Source of the DNA: Ornithodoros turicata
Lineage: Eukaryota; Arthropoda; Arachnida; Ixodida; Argasidae
Length of the DNA: 64,000 bases
Assembly (NCBI RefSeq): GCF_037126465.1
Contig: NW_026999297.1
Location: forward strand, 372,001-436,000
Reading direction: 5' to 3'
The number at the start of each line of letters is the position of its first letter. The first letter of the stretch is position 1. Positions 47,719-59,764 of this stretch are shown piece by piece. The notes beneath the pieces were generated by a model. That model ran no database searches, was not told the DNA's origin, and saw only the letters and a list, made by a program, of their open reading frames with translations. Made by a program: the position numbers and the translations under genes.

Positions 47719-47870
47719 TTACTCATCTGGCCGGGGGACATTTGCCTGCTGCCTGGGCAGCCTCCTCAAATCATTAATTTTTTCGGCCAGGATCCGCTTG
47801 ACCTTGTCAATGCTGGCGACGACTTTGTCGTCTGATTCCCCTTCAGACTTGAGCTTCCGCTTTAGCGAAG
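47719..47870 (-). CDS. Last exon of the BEN-domain gene
   Basis: A pyrimidine-rich acceptor (..gtatttgtcttttag) precedes this exon at 47870. Its phase (completing a codon begun by one G) matches the donor of the BEN exon at 49199. It encodes a charged helix, LKRKLKSEGESDDKVVASI, followed by DKVKRIL and a proline-rich tail, and stops at 47719. The stop overlaps an AATAAA poly(A) signal (gagtAATAAAac). The tail may be a coiled or protein-interaction segment. Confidence 0.6.
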
Positions 47871-49198
47871 CTAAAAGACAAATACATCAAATTAGTGAGG
47901 AGCATGAGAGATTACGGTTCTGCAGTGATCACTACAAATGTGGCTATAAACAATCTGCAGATATTTTTTGTTTCTAAGAACATCAAATAATAACGAGAGC
48001 ATTGCTAGGCACAAATGCGTCGGAGTCATCATGGCAGCCAGTAAAGTCAGTGCCCCCAATCTGTATGCCCAAAAGAGAACTATGCCTTCAAGGATACAAC
48101 ACAAAGGAAACAGCTAGCTTCCTGCCCAGGTAAATGAGGTATTAAAAGCACCGACTGAGTGGAGGTCACAGGGGAATGCAACGTCAGAGCGCAATTATCT
48201 GATTTGGAAGGCAACTCATGGAACTGTTATGCGGCATGCAGCTGATTCCCCCAATTCCTTTGTTCATCACATACAGGACGCCTTTTTTAGACCACAACGG
48301 TGAGAGTTTTTCTTTTATCACTGCCTGAGTGAAGCGCTCTCTTGCCATTTAAAAAATACACTGTATACAGCCTCGATTTCAGGTAATATGCCCAACTCTT
48401 ACTGTACAAACCTGCTGTGCCTATTCGACAACGCAGCACAGGGGAGGCAGGTGTATGCTACCCCTTTAACCCCAAACACGCCCCTTTTAACTGCTGCTAT
48501 ACAGAATACAGAAGGAACTCTGAGCAAAAACACGGATGGACGACACGAGCCAGATCCTCCTGTATCATGTATTAGAACCAACACTGTTTCATCTATCGTC
48601 ACTTGCTATACAAAGTCATTCACGAGTGGCAGACGAAGTGCTTCACAAAGAGAGCGATAAACAGAAACCGGAGGCCATCTTAGTAGAAACAGGTACTGCT
48701 GTTGCTGTGGCACCTTGTTTACAGCTGTGAAGCTCCAAATGACAAGAAACCATGTCTTTTGGGGGCAGAAGAAAGTGCACAGCAACTACATTTTCAACCA
48801 GTGAATAACAATTTTAGGGAATTTTAATTACAGTAAAATTAATTTGTGACACTGAACGGTGGAATGGGTGTAAGGAATGAAAAATATGTTGGCCCAGAGA
48901 TCAAAATTGGCCCTAAGGAATTTGGGGGGACGCCACAGCACACAGTGGAAGAGACTAGAATTTGTACGTCACAGGCCTGAACGGGAATTCTTCAGGAAAA
49001 TATTTCCGTGAATAACACGCACCGTTAGATAAGATGCAGGACCTCGTGAGAGCACTTTTTTACTGTATAGCGCGCACATTGTACACTGGAAAATATGGTT
49101 GTTGTATCTGTGCTGGCTTTTGTTTCTGCTTGGCATATGCTTTTGCTCGTAGCACTTTACTATATTGTGTTGCTTTTACTATAAGATACTCTCCATAC

Positions 49199-49418
49199 CT
49201 TTAATGAACTCCACCTTCTTTGGCGTCAGTCGTGGCCGAGGGGCAGTCGTCCCTCCACGGTTGTTGTTGGACAGAGATCCCGTCACGCTGCGGTTGACTA
49301 GCTCATCTGTGCCCCAGACAGCCACAGCTAAATTCTTTACGAAGTGAGTTTCTTTTAACAGCTGCATGTCCTTCCACGTTTCAGCACCAAGCGTAAAATC
49401 AATGGCGTGGAATGTTAT
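49199..49418 (-). CDS. BEN-domain exon, minus strand of the CACTA-like element
   Basis: The exon lies between an acceptor (..taccttttccag) at 49418 and a donor (aaag|gtatgg) at 49199, and is in frame throughout. It encodes ITFHAIDFTLGAETWKDMQL, then HFVKNLAVAVWGTDELVNRS, VTGSLSNN and LTPKKVEFIK. These are the hallmarks of the C-terminal two thirds of a BEN domain (F-V-K-x-L-A...WGxDxL...R-S-V-T-G...L-T-P-K-K). BEN domains bind DNA and mediate protein contacts in chromatin factors and some transposons and viruses. The gene runs opposite to the transposase. Upstream exons, which should hold the start, were not identified. It may bind the subterminal repeats, which is inference. Confidence 0.65.
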
Positions 49419-50146
49419 CTGGAAAAGGTAGAGTAAATCGTTACCATATACCATATTAGCTTTGCCTATGAGCACCAAGCTCACATGAGGTGGACGTAAT
49501 ACTTAAAATCCACTAACTTCGCAAGTTTTGAGGAAAATGGGAACTTTCCACTTGCAAAGATTACGAGCACTGGGACCTGGGTACAGTGAGGTCTGCCATG
49601 CATCACATATGCTGAAGGCATGTTCTCCAGGATTGAATGCAATAAGGGTGCATCAATTTTTACCAGCTTATCCTATGCTTATAGGCTTTGCTTCTAATTC
49701 AGGCACTACTGATGAATGCACCTGAGTTAACACTGACGCCAAAGTTTGCTCCTCAGTAACTGTCCCGTTTACGGTTCATATTCCTGTCCTCGGCTCTGCT
49801 TACTTTTGCCACCAAACCCTTCTCCTCCCTTCTAACGTTCAAAGCAATGTTACCCACAACACGTGGTTGTGGGCTGCACTTCTTGAAAGTGACTGTCAGG
49901 GCTGGATGAGTTAATTTCCATTCACAAGTTAAATTTGTGCTTCATGACCGCTAAACAAGTGTTGATCACGGAAGCTATAGAAAAATACAGCTGACCCATT
50001 TAAGAAATTTAAAGTGACAGTCTCATACACTACCGCCCTCAAAAAAGTGACACCATTCGATTGTCCGCATCTGAAAACACAATACTGCAAATTTACTTGA
50101 CGAATCACGTGACTGTAGCTTAATAACCCACACGAAATAAACAGGA

Positions 50147-52336
50147 GTGACACAGCTCCCGTCTTCCGCTACGTCACTGTGGTGGGGAACCCAAGCTAAT
50201 GCCTTAAGCAGATTATGCGGAAACATGTTGGTTTTGTTTATGCTTAGGCATAGCCTCTCCATGGTCGCAGTGAAGGACCTCCTCCTTCTAGTCAACACCT
50301 TGTTTGGGAAACAGGTCGTGCCAAGTACGATTCATATGTTTGAAAAACCCCTTCAGTTTTGTAAAAGCTTTGACGTCACGTATTATTGCTCACTGTGCTC
50401 AGTTGTACTTCATGCAGCCGACAGCACTAATTTGGGTAGGTGCACAGTGTGTTGCAAAACGTATAACCTGAAAGATCGTGACCATGTTGCTATGTACTTG
50501 ACCGCCCCCTTAAAGTCTCAGCTACGAGGTATCCTGGAAGGTCTTACAAATTTTGCTTTCCTCACAGAGAGGTACAGTCGGCAAACGGGATTGGTATCAG
50601 ACATTTGTGATGGGAAGCTGTACAGAAAACTGTGCGAAGATTTCAGTTTCCTCGGGAACCCTCTTAACATATCCCTCACAGTGAACACAGATGGATGTCC
50701 AGTTTTCAACAGCAAACAGCACTCAATCTGGCCAATTCAGTTGCTGGTTAATGAGCTGCCAGTCACACAAAGGTTTCAGAATGTTGTCCTCTTTGGGGTC
50801 TGGTTTGGTAGAGGGGAGCCCTGCATGGAGGTCTTCCTGAAGAAGTTTGTTAAGCAGTGTTCTAGACTTGCTGATAAGGGCTTTAAGTGGATCAAGAATG
50901 GGGTTCAGGTTGTGAGCAAGGCATTCGTAGTGTGTTGCAGTGTGGACTCTGCTGCACGGCCTCTGCTACAGAACATGATCAAATTCAATGGTTTTTTTGG
51001 GTGCAGCTGGTGCCTCCACCCGGGTGTGACAGTAAAAGGTGACGTACGTTATACAGTAACTTCGCAGGTTCATGAAGAAAGGAAAGCTTCAAGTTCCATC
51101 AGGTGCATGTATCGGGCTGCTGCAGAGCATACAATTTCCTTTGGCTTTAAAGGTCCATCTGCCCTCTTGAACTTGCCAGGGTTTGATGTAATTTCGTCGT
51201 TTGTACCGGATTACCTTCATTGTATCCTGCTTGGTGTCGCCCGAACAATGATGAAGTTGTGGTTCGACTCAAAGTACAGTGGAGAAGGCTTCTATATTGG
51301 GGCACCAGCAGCTGTTGAAAGGGTTGACTCGAGAATAAGGCAGATAAAGCCACCATCTGCGGTTGGCCGGTATCCACGTAGTGTGACAGAGAGAAAACTC
51401 TGGAAGGGACAGGAGTTCCGCTCATGGCTATTGTATTATTCTCTCCCAGTGCTATGTGGCATTCTTCCACGGCAGTACCTCCTCCATTTGTCTTTGCTCG
51501 TCCGGTCTTTATTTTTGCTGTTGCAGGATTCCCTGACATACACGGATATTAATACTGCACAGGACCTTCTCACGGAGTTTGTTGTTAAGTACAATATGTT
51601 ATATGGCGACTATAACATGGTGTACAACGTGCATATTCTGTTGCACATTCCAAGGGCTGTAGCAAACTGGGGACCCCTGTGGGCTCACTCCACGTTTGTC
51701 TTTGAGTCTTTCAACGGGGTGTTCGTTAAATCAGTAAAAGGCAACCGAGGTGTTGCTGAGCAGGTGCTGCAAAAGGCAATGCTCAGGCAGTCAATTTATA
51801 CATATGTCCAGATGAAGGGAACAGCCCCGCTGAAACTCTACGCGTCAGCTCTCAAGAACTTAAAAAAAACTTCATTTGCGCTACATATTTCGGAAGCAAC
51901 ATTGCTTGGGCGAGGACTGGCTCCTGCATTCAACATGGTCGAGAAAAGCTGTATACGTGCCAGTACAGGCGCTGCTGCCCGTGTACTGTCAGTTTTTTCA
52001 AGGATGATCTATCATGGCACTGTATTCCACAGTACAACATACACACGGCCAAAAAAGACAAATGACTCTGTTGTGCGCTTATCGAATGGGAAGTATGCCC
52101 TCATTCAAGCCATCTTTTCCTATGCCACTCCAGACCAGGAGAAGGAAGTTGGCCTGCTTGTTTACGAAATGGAGGCTTTTGAGAGCTCGGTTTGTAGTGG
52201 CAGCCATATGGTACGTGGCCAGTTCACCACATTGCGGATGCATCCTGTATCTGCAATTTGTCGTAAGGCTATCGCTGTTGTTATTGACGGTGTCAGCCAT
52301 GTATGCCATATTCCAAACCAATGCGAGGTTAACTAG
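50147..52336 (+). CDS. TNP2-like (CACTA/En-Spm type) DDE transposase, main exon
   Basis: An uninterrupted frame ends at TAG (52336). The frame's first start codon is GTG (50147), so the real protein probably begins in an upstream exon. A splice acceptor (..ccttaagcag) at 50211 would start this exon at 50212. Numbering from 50147: a zinc ribbon (C81, C84, C99, C102), VNTDGCPVF (D182), CSVDSAARP (D267) followed by FFGCSWC (C286, C289), PDYLHCILLGV (D355), and NVHILLH...WGPLWAHSTFVFESFNG (E520). These match animal relatives of the plant TNP2 transposase. Which acidic residues are catalytic is inferred by family pattern. No stop or frameshift disrupts the core. It would cut and move its own 8-kb element. 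Confidence 0.85.
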   Translation: MTQLPSSATSLWWGTQANALSRLCGNMLVLFMLRHSLSMVAVKDLLLLVNTLFGKQVVPSTIHMFEKPLQFCKSFDVTYYCSLCSVVLHAADSTNLGRCTVCCKTYNLKDRDHVAMYLTAPLKSQLRGILEGLTNFAFLTERYSRQTGLVSDICDGKLYRKLCEDFSFLGNPLNISLTVNTDGCPVFNSKQHSIWPIQLLVNELPVTQRFQNVVLFGVWFGRGEPCMEVFLKKFVKQCSRLADKGFKWIKNGVQVVSKAFVVCCSVDSAARPLLQNMIKFNGFFGCSWCLHPGVTVKGDVRYTVTSQVHEERKASSSIRCMYRAAAEHTISFGFKGPSALLNLPGFDVISSFVPDYLHCILLGVARTMMKLWFDSKYSGEGFYIGAPAAVERVDSRIRQIKPPSAVGRYPRSVTERKLWKGQEFRSWLLYYSLPVLCGILPRQYLLHLSLLVRSLFLLLQDSLTYTDINTAQDLLTEFVVKYNMLYGDYNMVYNVHILLHIPRAVANWGPLWAHSTFVFESFNGVFVKSVKGNRGVAEQVLQKAMLRQSIYTYVQMKGTAPLKLYASALKNLKKTSFALHISEATLLGRGLAPAFNMVEKSCIRASTGAAARVLSVFSRMIYHGTVFHSTTYTRPKKTNDSVVRLSNGKYALIQAIFSYATPDQEKEVGLLVYEMEAFESSVCSGSHMVRGQFTTLRMHPVSAICRKAIAVVIDGVSHVCHIPNQCEVN

Positions 52337-52770
52337 TCCTAGTCAATCAGGGTGTCAACCAAACCTTAGTGTTTAAGTGGGGCACTTCTTCATTAAGTCT
52401 ATGGGGAATATTTGTTCACACACGGTTCACAAGCATAAAGATCATCAGAACACAAATTGTGGTGTGCTCTCCTTGCTTTGCCCTTGTGAGGGGCATCATT
52501 TCTTATAAGTCAAGGACGGTTAATGAGCCCAAATTTGCAAGGAGTTCAGTGCTGACGGCGGCATACTGTAATGCTGTTTTGCGTCAGGTACCCCTCACAC
52601 AGCTAAACAGCTTACTGAAAGCCAGCAAAGCCGATTTTGCTGATTCTTACTGCTTCAACAATTCCTTGCTTTCGTTCAGTTGTGACTTGTGAGCTGTCTT
52701 GAAGTTATATTCCCTAACTTTTGGGGACGTGTTGACATTCTCCGAGACAGTTCTCTGACTATTCCAGTTG

Positions 52771-53296
52771 TAAACAATTGCCCGGTTAGAAGCACTTGAA
52801 ATTTGATAACTAAATTGTAATGACGAGACTTTCATGCGGAAGACTGCACCTCTGCAGGTGACAAATGTTGCAAAACTACAAATGTGTACAGGGTGTCTTT
52901 CTCTTAGTTTCCACAGAGCACTTCGCAAAGAGAGTTATAGAAGGGAAATGAGCACTAATTTTCTGCTACTTGAGTAAGAAACAGATACTACATAGTTAGT
53001 AGCACCTGCTTTTTTTCTGTCTGCTGTGTCATGTGTGCATAATTGCTTCGCTCCTCTTTACCTTCTTGGGTGTGGTGCTCCTCTTTACCTTCATGCAAGT
53101 AGCAGAAGATTAGCACTCATTTTTCTTTCATAACTGTCTTTGTGGAGCGCTCTGTGGCAGCTAAAAAAAAAGACGCCGTGTATATATTTTTAGTTCTGCA
53201 ACATTTCTCACCTGAAGTGCAGTTTTCTGCCACAAAAGTCTCGTCATTAAAATTCAGTTATCAAATTTCAAGTGCTTCTAACCGGGCAATTGTTTA
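52771..53296. repeat. Foldback MITE-like repeat downstream of the TNP2-like gene
   Basis: The sequence taaacaattgcccggttaga at 52771 recurs inverted at 53277-53296. Similarity continues inward to about 52985/53085 (shared gtctcgtcatta, gtagcagaa and gagcact blocks), leaving a 100-bp loop. No coding capacity and no clear target duplication. Confidence 0.65.
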
Positions 53297-55090
53297 TTCT
53301 TTTACGTATTCCCGTGGGCTTGCCATTTTGCTTTCGTGTTTTTTCTTTTTACCTACGTATTCGAGTTATGCTTAAATTCCCTGACAATTCTTTTCAACAT
53401 TAGCAGGCACCCTGTCTGTCCATACGCCACCATACTCTTGTCGCTCTTTGGCTTTTTGCAATAACCTGTGCACATTAACTTCAAGCTACCGTCTTACCTA
53501 CCATTCATGTCAATTTCAGCAAAATTCCCTGACCATCACACAACTCTGTATTACATCCAAGACTGCTCACAAAACTAAATTTTATGAAAGCAGGCACAGC
53601 ACTATTTTGCTGAGTCTTACTCCAACTATTATTTGCTCTTGTTCAGTTCTTAGCTACCATGGAGTTGATGTTCTGCTTGTGCACAGGGAGCACTAATGGA
53701 AAAAGTGCACCCGAGACTGTGTCCCGCAAACGAGGCTGAAATACCGTGGCAAATCAAAATCGTCAGTTTTCCTGACTTTGGGGGGCATTCTGAATTTTCC
53801 CTGATAATTCCCTGTTTTGCAGTTCTTTTTCTGATTGGTTGACACCCTGTTTGAACTAATTTCAAGGTACCCGTGAAATCGCATTAGCCATACTCGTGTT
53901 AATTGCCTACTTCGTGGGCCTTACTTGCCCCAGTGTTCACGACGTTTCCTTAATGGACCTCTTTCGTTAAAGTATCCAAGATTGTGCACTAAGCTGATGA
54001 TTTTATTATTTTCTAACAAACAGTCACTGACAGTCACCGTGTCCACTTGCTCTCTCTTCACTTCTTGTGTTGTCCTGTTTTTCCTCACTACTGGAACGAG
54101 TATCAGCTTAATCTCTTTACTATCATTCTGCGATTACATCTGCTGGCCATGCACTTTTGTCACCTTGTGTTGGTCTCCCTCTGTAAAACTTTTCGGTCTG
54201 TTTATGCGTTTAGCAGGAATGTCAATACTTTTTGGGCAGCCATAGCTTAACTTGTTTTATCTTTTTTTTTATGCCCTGAGTTATCTTGTAGTTGCTTCTT
54301 TGTAAGCATGATAGTCACTCACTATGTTTTGCTTTTTGTGCTGTATGTGTGTAATAAATGCTGATTTTTCTTGCTGTCTCGTATTGATGTTTATGCGTCG
54401 TTTGTGAGCTTTCTGTTCCCTCTGTGCCCTGTACTTTGTACTTATGCTTTTGGATACCTCTGTGATGAGCGGATCTATAAGTAAGAATACAATAAATCAC
54501 ATCATGAAGCTAGTCTTGTGATAGTGTGTTCGGGTAGTTTTATTGAAATTGTGATGAACCATCACGAAAGTCTAATACATGGGTCCAGTTGGAATGACAA
54601 ACAGACAACGCACCCTTAGCAACATGTCGATACTGCTGCCTTGCTTTGTAGACAACGGCTGCACTCACGTCAAAGTGCTGAACTGCTGACCGTAGAATGG
54701 TTGGCTGTTACGTTTTCAAAATGCACATTCCACATCAAAAATTACATCATCAGAAGTAACATTTTGAGCATCTGTGAGGATGGTGGCTCTGGGTCTTGTA
54801 GGTTGGAGCACGACGTAGTATAACCCCCCTTCAGTTTTTCGCAAGCTTTGTCGAGCAATTATTGTTGTTACAAGTCATGACTCATCCCATAATCACTGTT
54901 TGCAAATAAATATCTGATTATTAGCCATGAATTTCTTCAGAAATAAAATTTACCTGCCTAGAGGAGGGAAATTTGTGGCGGCAATTGTTTCAGCAAACTC
55001 CCCGAACAACTGTTCTCAGGACTAACTACAAATTTAATCGTGGTCAAATATTGTAAATAGTGAACACAGAACATCCACCTTGTGTGGGGA
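53297..55090. other. Non-coding 3' part of the CACTA-like element; no gene seen
   Basis: AT-rich, with short frames only. Several phrases such as ttccctga(c/t)aattc and gttgacaccctg recur around 53380-53840 and hint at further degraded repeats, but I cannot define any element. Confidence 0.4.
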
Positions 55091-55285
55091 CACCATGGTT
55101 TCTGTGGGTTTTGTGGGTCGTGGTACGTCCTACAGATACCCACAAGCCTCCTATAGGCCTCCTACACGACAGTCCTGTAGGAAACCTTAAGGGAGTTGTG
55201 GGCCCTACAAACTGTCCCGTATGACATATATGGACCCACTATTCCCCATAAATACCTACAGGTAATCTCTGTAGGAAGTATGACC
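55091..55285. promoter_or_regulatory. Right subterminal repeat array of the CACTA-like element
   Basis: Motifs cctacaga, cctataggcctcctaca, cctgtagg, cctacagg and ctgtagg occur within 200 bp of the right end. They are the same type as in the left array and in inverted relation to it. Confidence 0.55.
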
Positions 55286-56026
55286 GGGGATACTTCAAAA
55301 AGAGAAGTCCTGTGTCTCAAGGAGGTGTTACCACATTCTAAGTAACTTAATTAAGCTTACATCACTACCTGATTAACTCTCCTAACGAGTGTGATCTAAT
55401 TGCGTGAAGTAATTATTTGCGCTGCTTCGGTGTGTCCATATTTGCGAGGCAAAGCACCGCTGTCGTTTACTAAAAGGCTCTTTCTAAGGTGATGCTTGAT
55501 ATAAATCATACTAAACGCATACACGGCTAAAACAACGGCTGTGGTTCTACAGAACGATCTCTTTCTGCCATGCGAGTATATCTTTTCCCGGACCGTTCTT
55601 TATGGAACAATTTTTGTTCAGAACGCAGTACGGGATATTATATACATGGTTGTTGTTAACCTCAAGTCGTTTCATATTGAAATATTGGCTGGGAAACGTG
55701 CTGTAGTACAATCCCCAGCGCTGCACTGCGGTGACGGTCTAGTTTCGGAATGCAAAACATAACGTAATTAAGAATCGAACGGCGGGACACCTGTGAAACA
55801 CTGTTAGGATACATCAGTATACTGGCACCTTACAAAATTGTGTGATGACAAACAACGATCAATGCTAGCAGCGCAATAAATACTCACAATCTCTGTTGCC
55901 TCCCATTGTTTTCTATGGGCACACACAGCACTTTAGGACCCACCAACATGGCGGCCCGAAGGCACGCCTCTCCCCCACGAGCCCCTCTCTCATGCGCGAT
56001 CCAGCCTTTATACATAGAGATCAGTG

Positions 56027-56541
56027 GCTCGTAGGCTCGTCACACCGTCGTTGTCGTCGTTTACGCAGTCATCCACGGCATCTCTTGCGAAGATTTCTGT
56101 TCGATGTGCACCTGCGAGCGTACTTCCTCAAGTAAAAAGAATGGTGAATTCACGACTTTAATGTTAAAATCTTTAACGGAATTTTCTATTTTGACTTGCA
56201 AGATTTATTGATTGTAAATGCGTAACTAACGCTGTTGATGTTGTGACTGTATTGTTGAAATACCAGCGGGCTCCAGTGGCGTGCTCGTAGGCTCGTCACA
56301 CCGTCGTTCTCGTCGTTTACGCAGTCATCCACGGCATCTCTTGCGAAGATTTCTGTTCGATGTGCACCTGCGAGCGTACTTCGTCAAGTAAAAAGAATGG
56401 TGAATTCACGACTTTAATGTTAAAATCTTTAACGGAATTTTCTATTTTGACTTCCACGATTTATTGATTGTAAATGCGTAACTAACGCTGTTGATGTTGT
56501 GACTGTATTGTTGAAATACCAGCGGGCTCCAGTGGCATACT
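56027..56541. repeat. 256-bp satellite, block between family 2 copies 2 and 3
   Basis: Two monomers, beginning with the duplicated GCTCGTAG. The last one carries the rarer ggcatact variant just before copy 3. Confidence 0.95.
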
Positions 56542-59500
56542 CACTGATCTCTATCTATAAAGGCTGGATGGCGCATGGGAGAGGGGCTCGCGGGGGAGAG
56601 GCGTGCATTCGGGCCGCCATGTTGGGAGGCCCTAAAGCGCAGTGTGCGCCCATAGAAAACAATGGGAGGCAACGGAGATTGTGAGTATTTATAGCGCTGC
56701 AGGCGTTGATCGTTGCTTGTCATCACACAATTTTGTAAGGTGCCAGTATACTGATGTATCCTAACAGTGTTTCACAGGTGTCCTGCCGTTCGATTCTTAA
56801 TTACGTTATGTTTTGCATTCCGAAACTAGACCGTCACAGCAGTGCAGCGCTGGGGATTGTACTACAGTACGTTTCCCAGCCAATATTTCAACAAGAAACG
56901 ATGCGAGATTAACAACCACCATGTATGTAATATCCCGTGCTGCGTTCTGGACAAAAATTGTTCCATAAAGAACGGTCCGGGAAAGGATATACTCGCATGG
57001 CAGAAAGAGATCGTTCTGTAGAATCACAGCCGTTGTTTTAGCCGTGTATCGGTTTCGTATGATTTATATCAAGCACCGCCGCAGAAAGTGTCTTTTAGTG
57101 AACGACTGCGGTGCTTTGCCTCGCAAATATGGACACACCGAAGCAGCCCAAATACGTTGTGAGTGTGATTTAATTGCTTTACGCAATTAGAACACGCTCG
57201 TTAGGACAGTTAATGAGGTAGTGATGTAAGCTTAATCAATTAAGTTACTTAAAAGTGGTAACACCTCCTTGAGACACAAGATTTACCTCTTTTTGAAGTA
57301 CAGCCCTTCTATGTTTGTTTGTTTCTTCCTTCATTTGTTCTGATTATTTGCAGGCGCAGTTGTGCCAAACTGAATGTCCTTCTCGAGTACTCACATGCTT
57401 TTGCTGAATACAACTGCAGCGTGAGCAAAGCTGCTTAGGAACGGGGCCTGCTATCCAGTGCTGACTTTGTCATGCTTGTTATGTGGAGCACGTTCGAAAA
57501 AATGCAGCTGCACATCTGAAACTCCAATGAGTATCATCGTCATCTAAAAGAGAGCGCCGTAGCACCGTTGTGAGACCAGACACGCTTTCTGAATATCTTC
57601 TATGGCACCTTCCGCAGTTTGCACAATTTTGTTCAGCATCGAAGTCTCTCATAGGAACCACTTTGCATTAACTGTGACTCCCATCTTACATTTTGATGTG
57701 CAAGGGCCTTCTTGCACTACACACGTATGGTCTGCAACAGGATAATTGCAGCAGGACGATTTGGAGCTTGAAACAGTTGTGATTTTGTCATTTTGGCCCT
57801 CGTGTACACCGTCTGTGAAACGTAAACAAAAAAAATCTAACACGATATGCTTTTGTAAAGAAGGTCACTGATGGTGAGTAAAGAGAATATACAAGTTCAA
57901 GTTTATTCAACATTTTATATCATACATTATATTATTCAACATTTTATATAAAGTTTATACAACATCAAGTTTATTCAAGTTATTTCTTGCACTTATGCGT
58001 TTCAGGATACAATGAACGTGCAGGGAGGTCACAAAAGACTACATTTATTGTTTTATGACCTTGCTACAATGACAATATATATTTTAGGAATGACAATGGA
58101 CAGGTACTCTCTCTAAATTTGCAGCACTCAATTTTAGGTTAGAATGAGCAATGAATAGCAACTTCCCTCCTGGTATTTTCTTATATATGATGAATTTTGA
58201 ATTTAATGTGATCAAATATGTGTTAATATAATAATATATATAAGAATATAATATGTGATCAACAGTAGATGTAAACAACACCAGTAGCCAGAGAAGTGCA
58301 TTCTCAAGAAATAATTTTCTTATAGCATATATGTGCATGCCTATTAACTGAAACAATTATCACGGTTCTCACGGTTTTAATTTCTGAGAGTGTACTGTAG
58401 AGACAGCTTAGATCTACAACAGTTAATACAAGGTATTATATACTGTGAATCCCATGTTAAAAATTCCATGTGACACATACTTTTTGGAGGTGCTGTGGTA
58501 ATCAAAGTTTGTGGGCATTACGCAGGTTCTGCACCCATTTCTTGAGTATGTCGAGGCAGCTGTGAAGTAACCTGCATTGATGATGATTATTCCAATTTTT
58601 ATGGTGCATCGACAACAAAGGAAATAATACATCAGAACATTGGTTTGGGTGCAACCAGTTAAAAATGAATATGTTGTTTAATAAATGCATTGGACAAATG
58701 TTAAAACATCAGTTTAAAACATGGTTTACAATCCCTGTATCTTCTAAAAATTAAAAAGATGAAAAACTATTCTAAAAAGAATATGGGGAACTCTTCTAAA
58801 AAGAATTATAATTATTATATTGCTGGGTGAAGGAGCCTAAAGTGTAAGGTGTGTTTCTGATGTGAACATGTAAGAAAATATGCAAAACTGAGAGAGGCTA
58901 ACCACAGTGCGTGCACTGAGGTTGTTCCTTCCTGTAAAGTAGAAACCAGTGGATGAGGAACGTGATACTTACCTGTACACCCAGCCGTATCACACTACAC
59001 AGATTATTCACTGGGTAGCCCTCATGACGAAACCTGTATTGAGAGACCACCCTTAAAAACTGCTTCAAATAGCACGACACGCTACAAATTATTACTATCG
59101 TAACAAGTTGACGATACAGCTCAGACAAAGGCGTTATTCAAGTCGCGCCACACCACCGTTACGTAGGATTCTTTGTCACAAATCAAACCAAGGCACAAAA
59201 CAATACCAATACATGAAAAAAGGTGACAATCGTGGTCTCATTATGACGTAATACCGAACTTGTGCGCGAAGGTAATTCAAAGAAATGAATGTGGCACTTG
59301 CTTCCGCAGAGAACACCATGTACCATGCTAGCAATGCATGCAAAAATGCGCTCGAGTGCTCGCACATATATTGATGACAACACTACCTGTGTAGTGTAAC
59401 GTGTTCTTTCAAGCATATTATGCACTCAAACTGTATTTGCCGCCGGGTAAAATGCAAGTGTGCTCCATTGAACGTCGGAAGAGCGATCAAGCAACCTGCA

Positions 59501-59764
59501 TCCAGTGCTCGTTTTGGGCAAAAAAACACTTCATAATGGTCAACTAAATATACAGAATGAACGCCTATTTATTCCTCGATAAAGAGTGACTCACCTGTAT
59601 AAATTTAGGCCCTGTAACCTTGCCAGTACGGTTGGTACGACCGTAATTGCAAGAAGTTGCCATGATCGCTGCGGCGACTGTTGTGAGCACCGTAAGATGG
59701 CGGCCGGTTTCTTCACGCTCGCGCTCCCTATCCGCGATCCAGCCTTTTACAATCGAGATCAGTG
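56542..59764 (-). mobile_element. Family 2 THAP element, copy 3, inverted, 3.2 kb
   Basis: It runs opposite to copies 2 and 4. Positions 56542-57300 match 55293-56026 inverted, and 57300-59764 match 44385-47318 inverted. It lacks both nested insertions of copy 2. The left flank is GGCATACT and the right flank GCTCCAGT, both satellite text but not the same 8 bp. Unlike copies 1 and 2 it therefore has no target duplication, pointing to recombination between copies or monomers after insertion. The THAP exon remnant is at 59595-59663 (minus). Confidence 0.88.

Larger units (their letters stand above)
47321..55290. mobile_element. CACTA/TNP2-like transposon, 7970 bp, coding for a transposase and a BEN protein
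   Basis: The terminal repeat is TCCCCGGT/ACCGGGGA, flanked by TA on both sides (47319-47320 and 55291-55292). Copies 3 and 4 of the surrounding element read across this point (gaaggRctgtacttc), confirming an insertion, though two bases (tg) differ at the left junction. The first and last 200-250 bp are crowded with CCTGTAGG, CCTATAGG, CCTACAGG and GGTACCTA motifs. Dense subterminal repeats are typical of CACTA (En/Spm) elements, where they bind a second element protein. The termini are not CACTA, so superfamily placement rests on the transposase. Confidence 0.75.
44385..56026 (+). mobile_element. Family 2 THAP element, copy 2, enlarged to 11.6 kb by nested insertions
   Basis: The left end reads CACTGATCTCGATTGTAAAA; the right end is inverted (tttatacatagagatcagtg). 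GCTCGTAG is duplicated on both sides (44377-44384 and 56027-56034). Two later insertions lie inside: a pogo-like MITE (45842-46480) and the CACTA-like element (47321-55290). Copies 3 and 4 lack both and supply the empty sites. Without them the copy is about 3.0 kb. GCCGCCAT-type motifs lie about 61 bp inside the left end and 75 bp inside the right. Confidence 0.9.

Noticed and set aside
55541..55762. 73-codon frame conserved between copies 2 and 3 (also 56806-57027, minus)
   Set aside because: The two copies are duplicated DNA. The nine amino-acid differences show no sign of constraint by eye, and no start, splice site or domain supports a gene.
44385..56026. Classifying the family 2 elements as CACTA because the termini read CACTG and a TNP2 transposase lies inside copy 2
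   Set aside because: The 8-bp target duplications and THAP exon fit the P superfamily, and the TNP2-like gene belongs to a separate element with its own ends that copies 3 and 4 lack.
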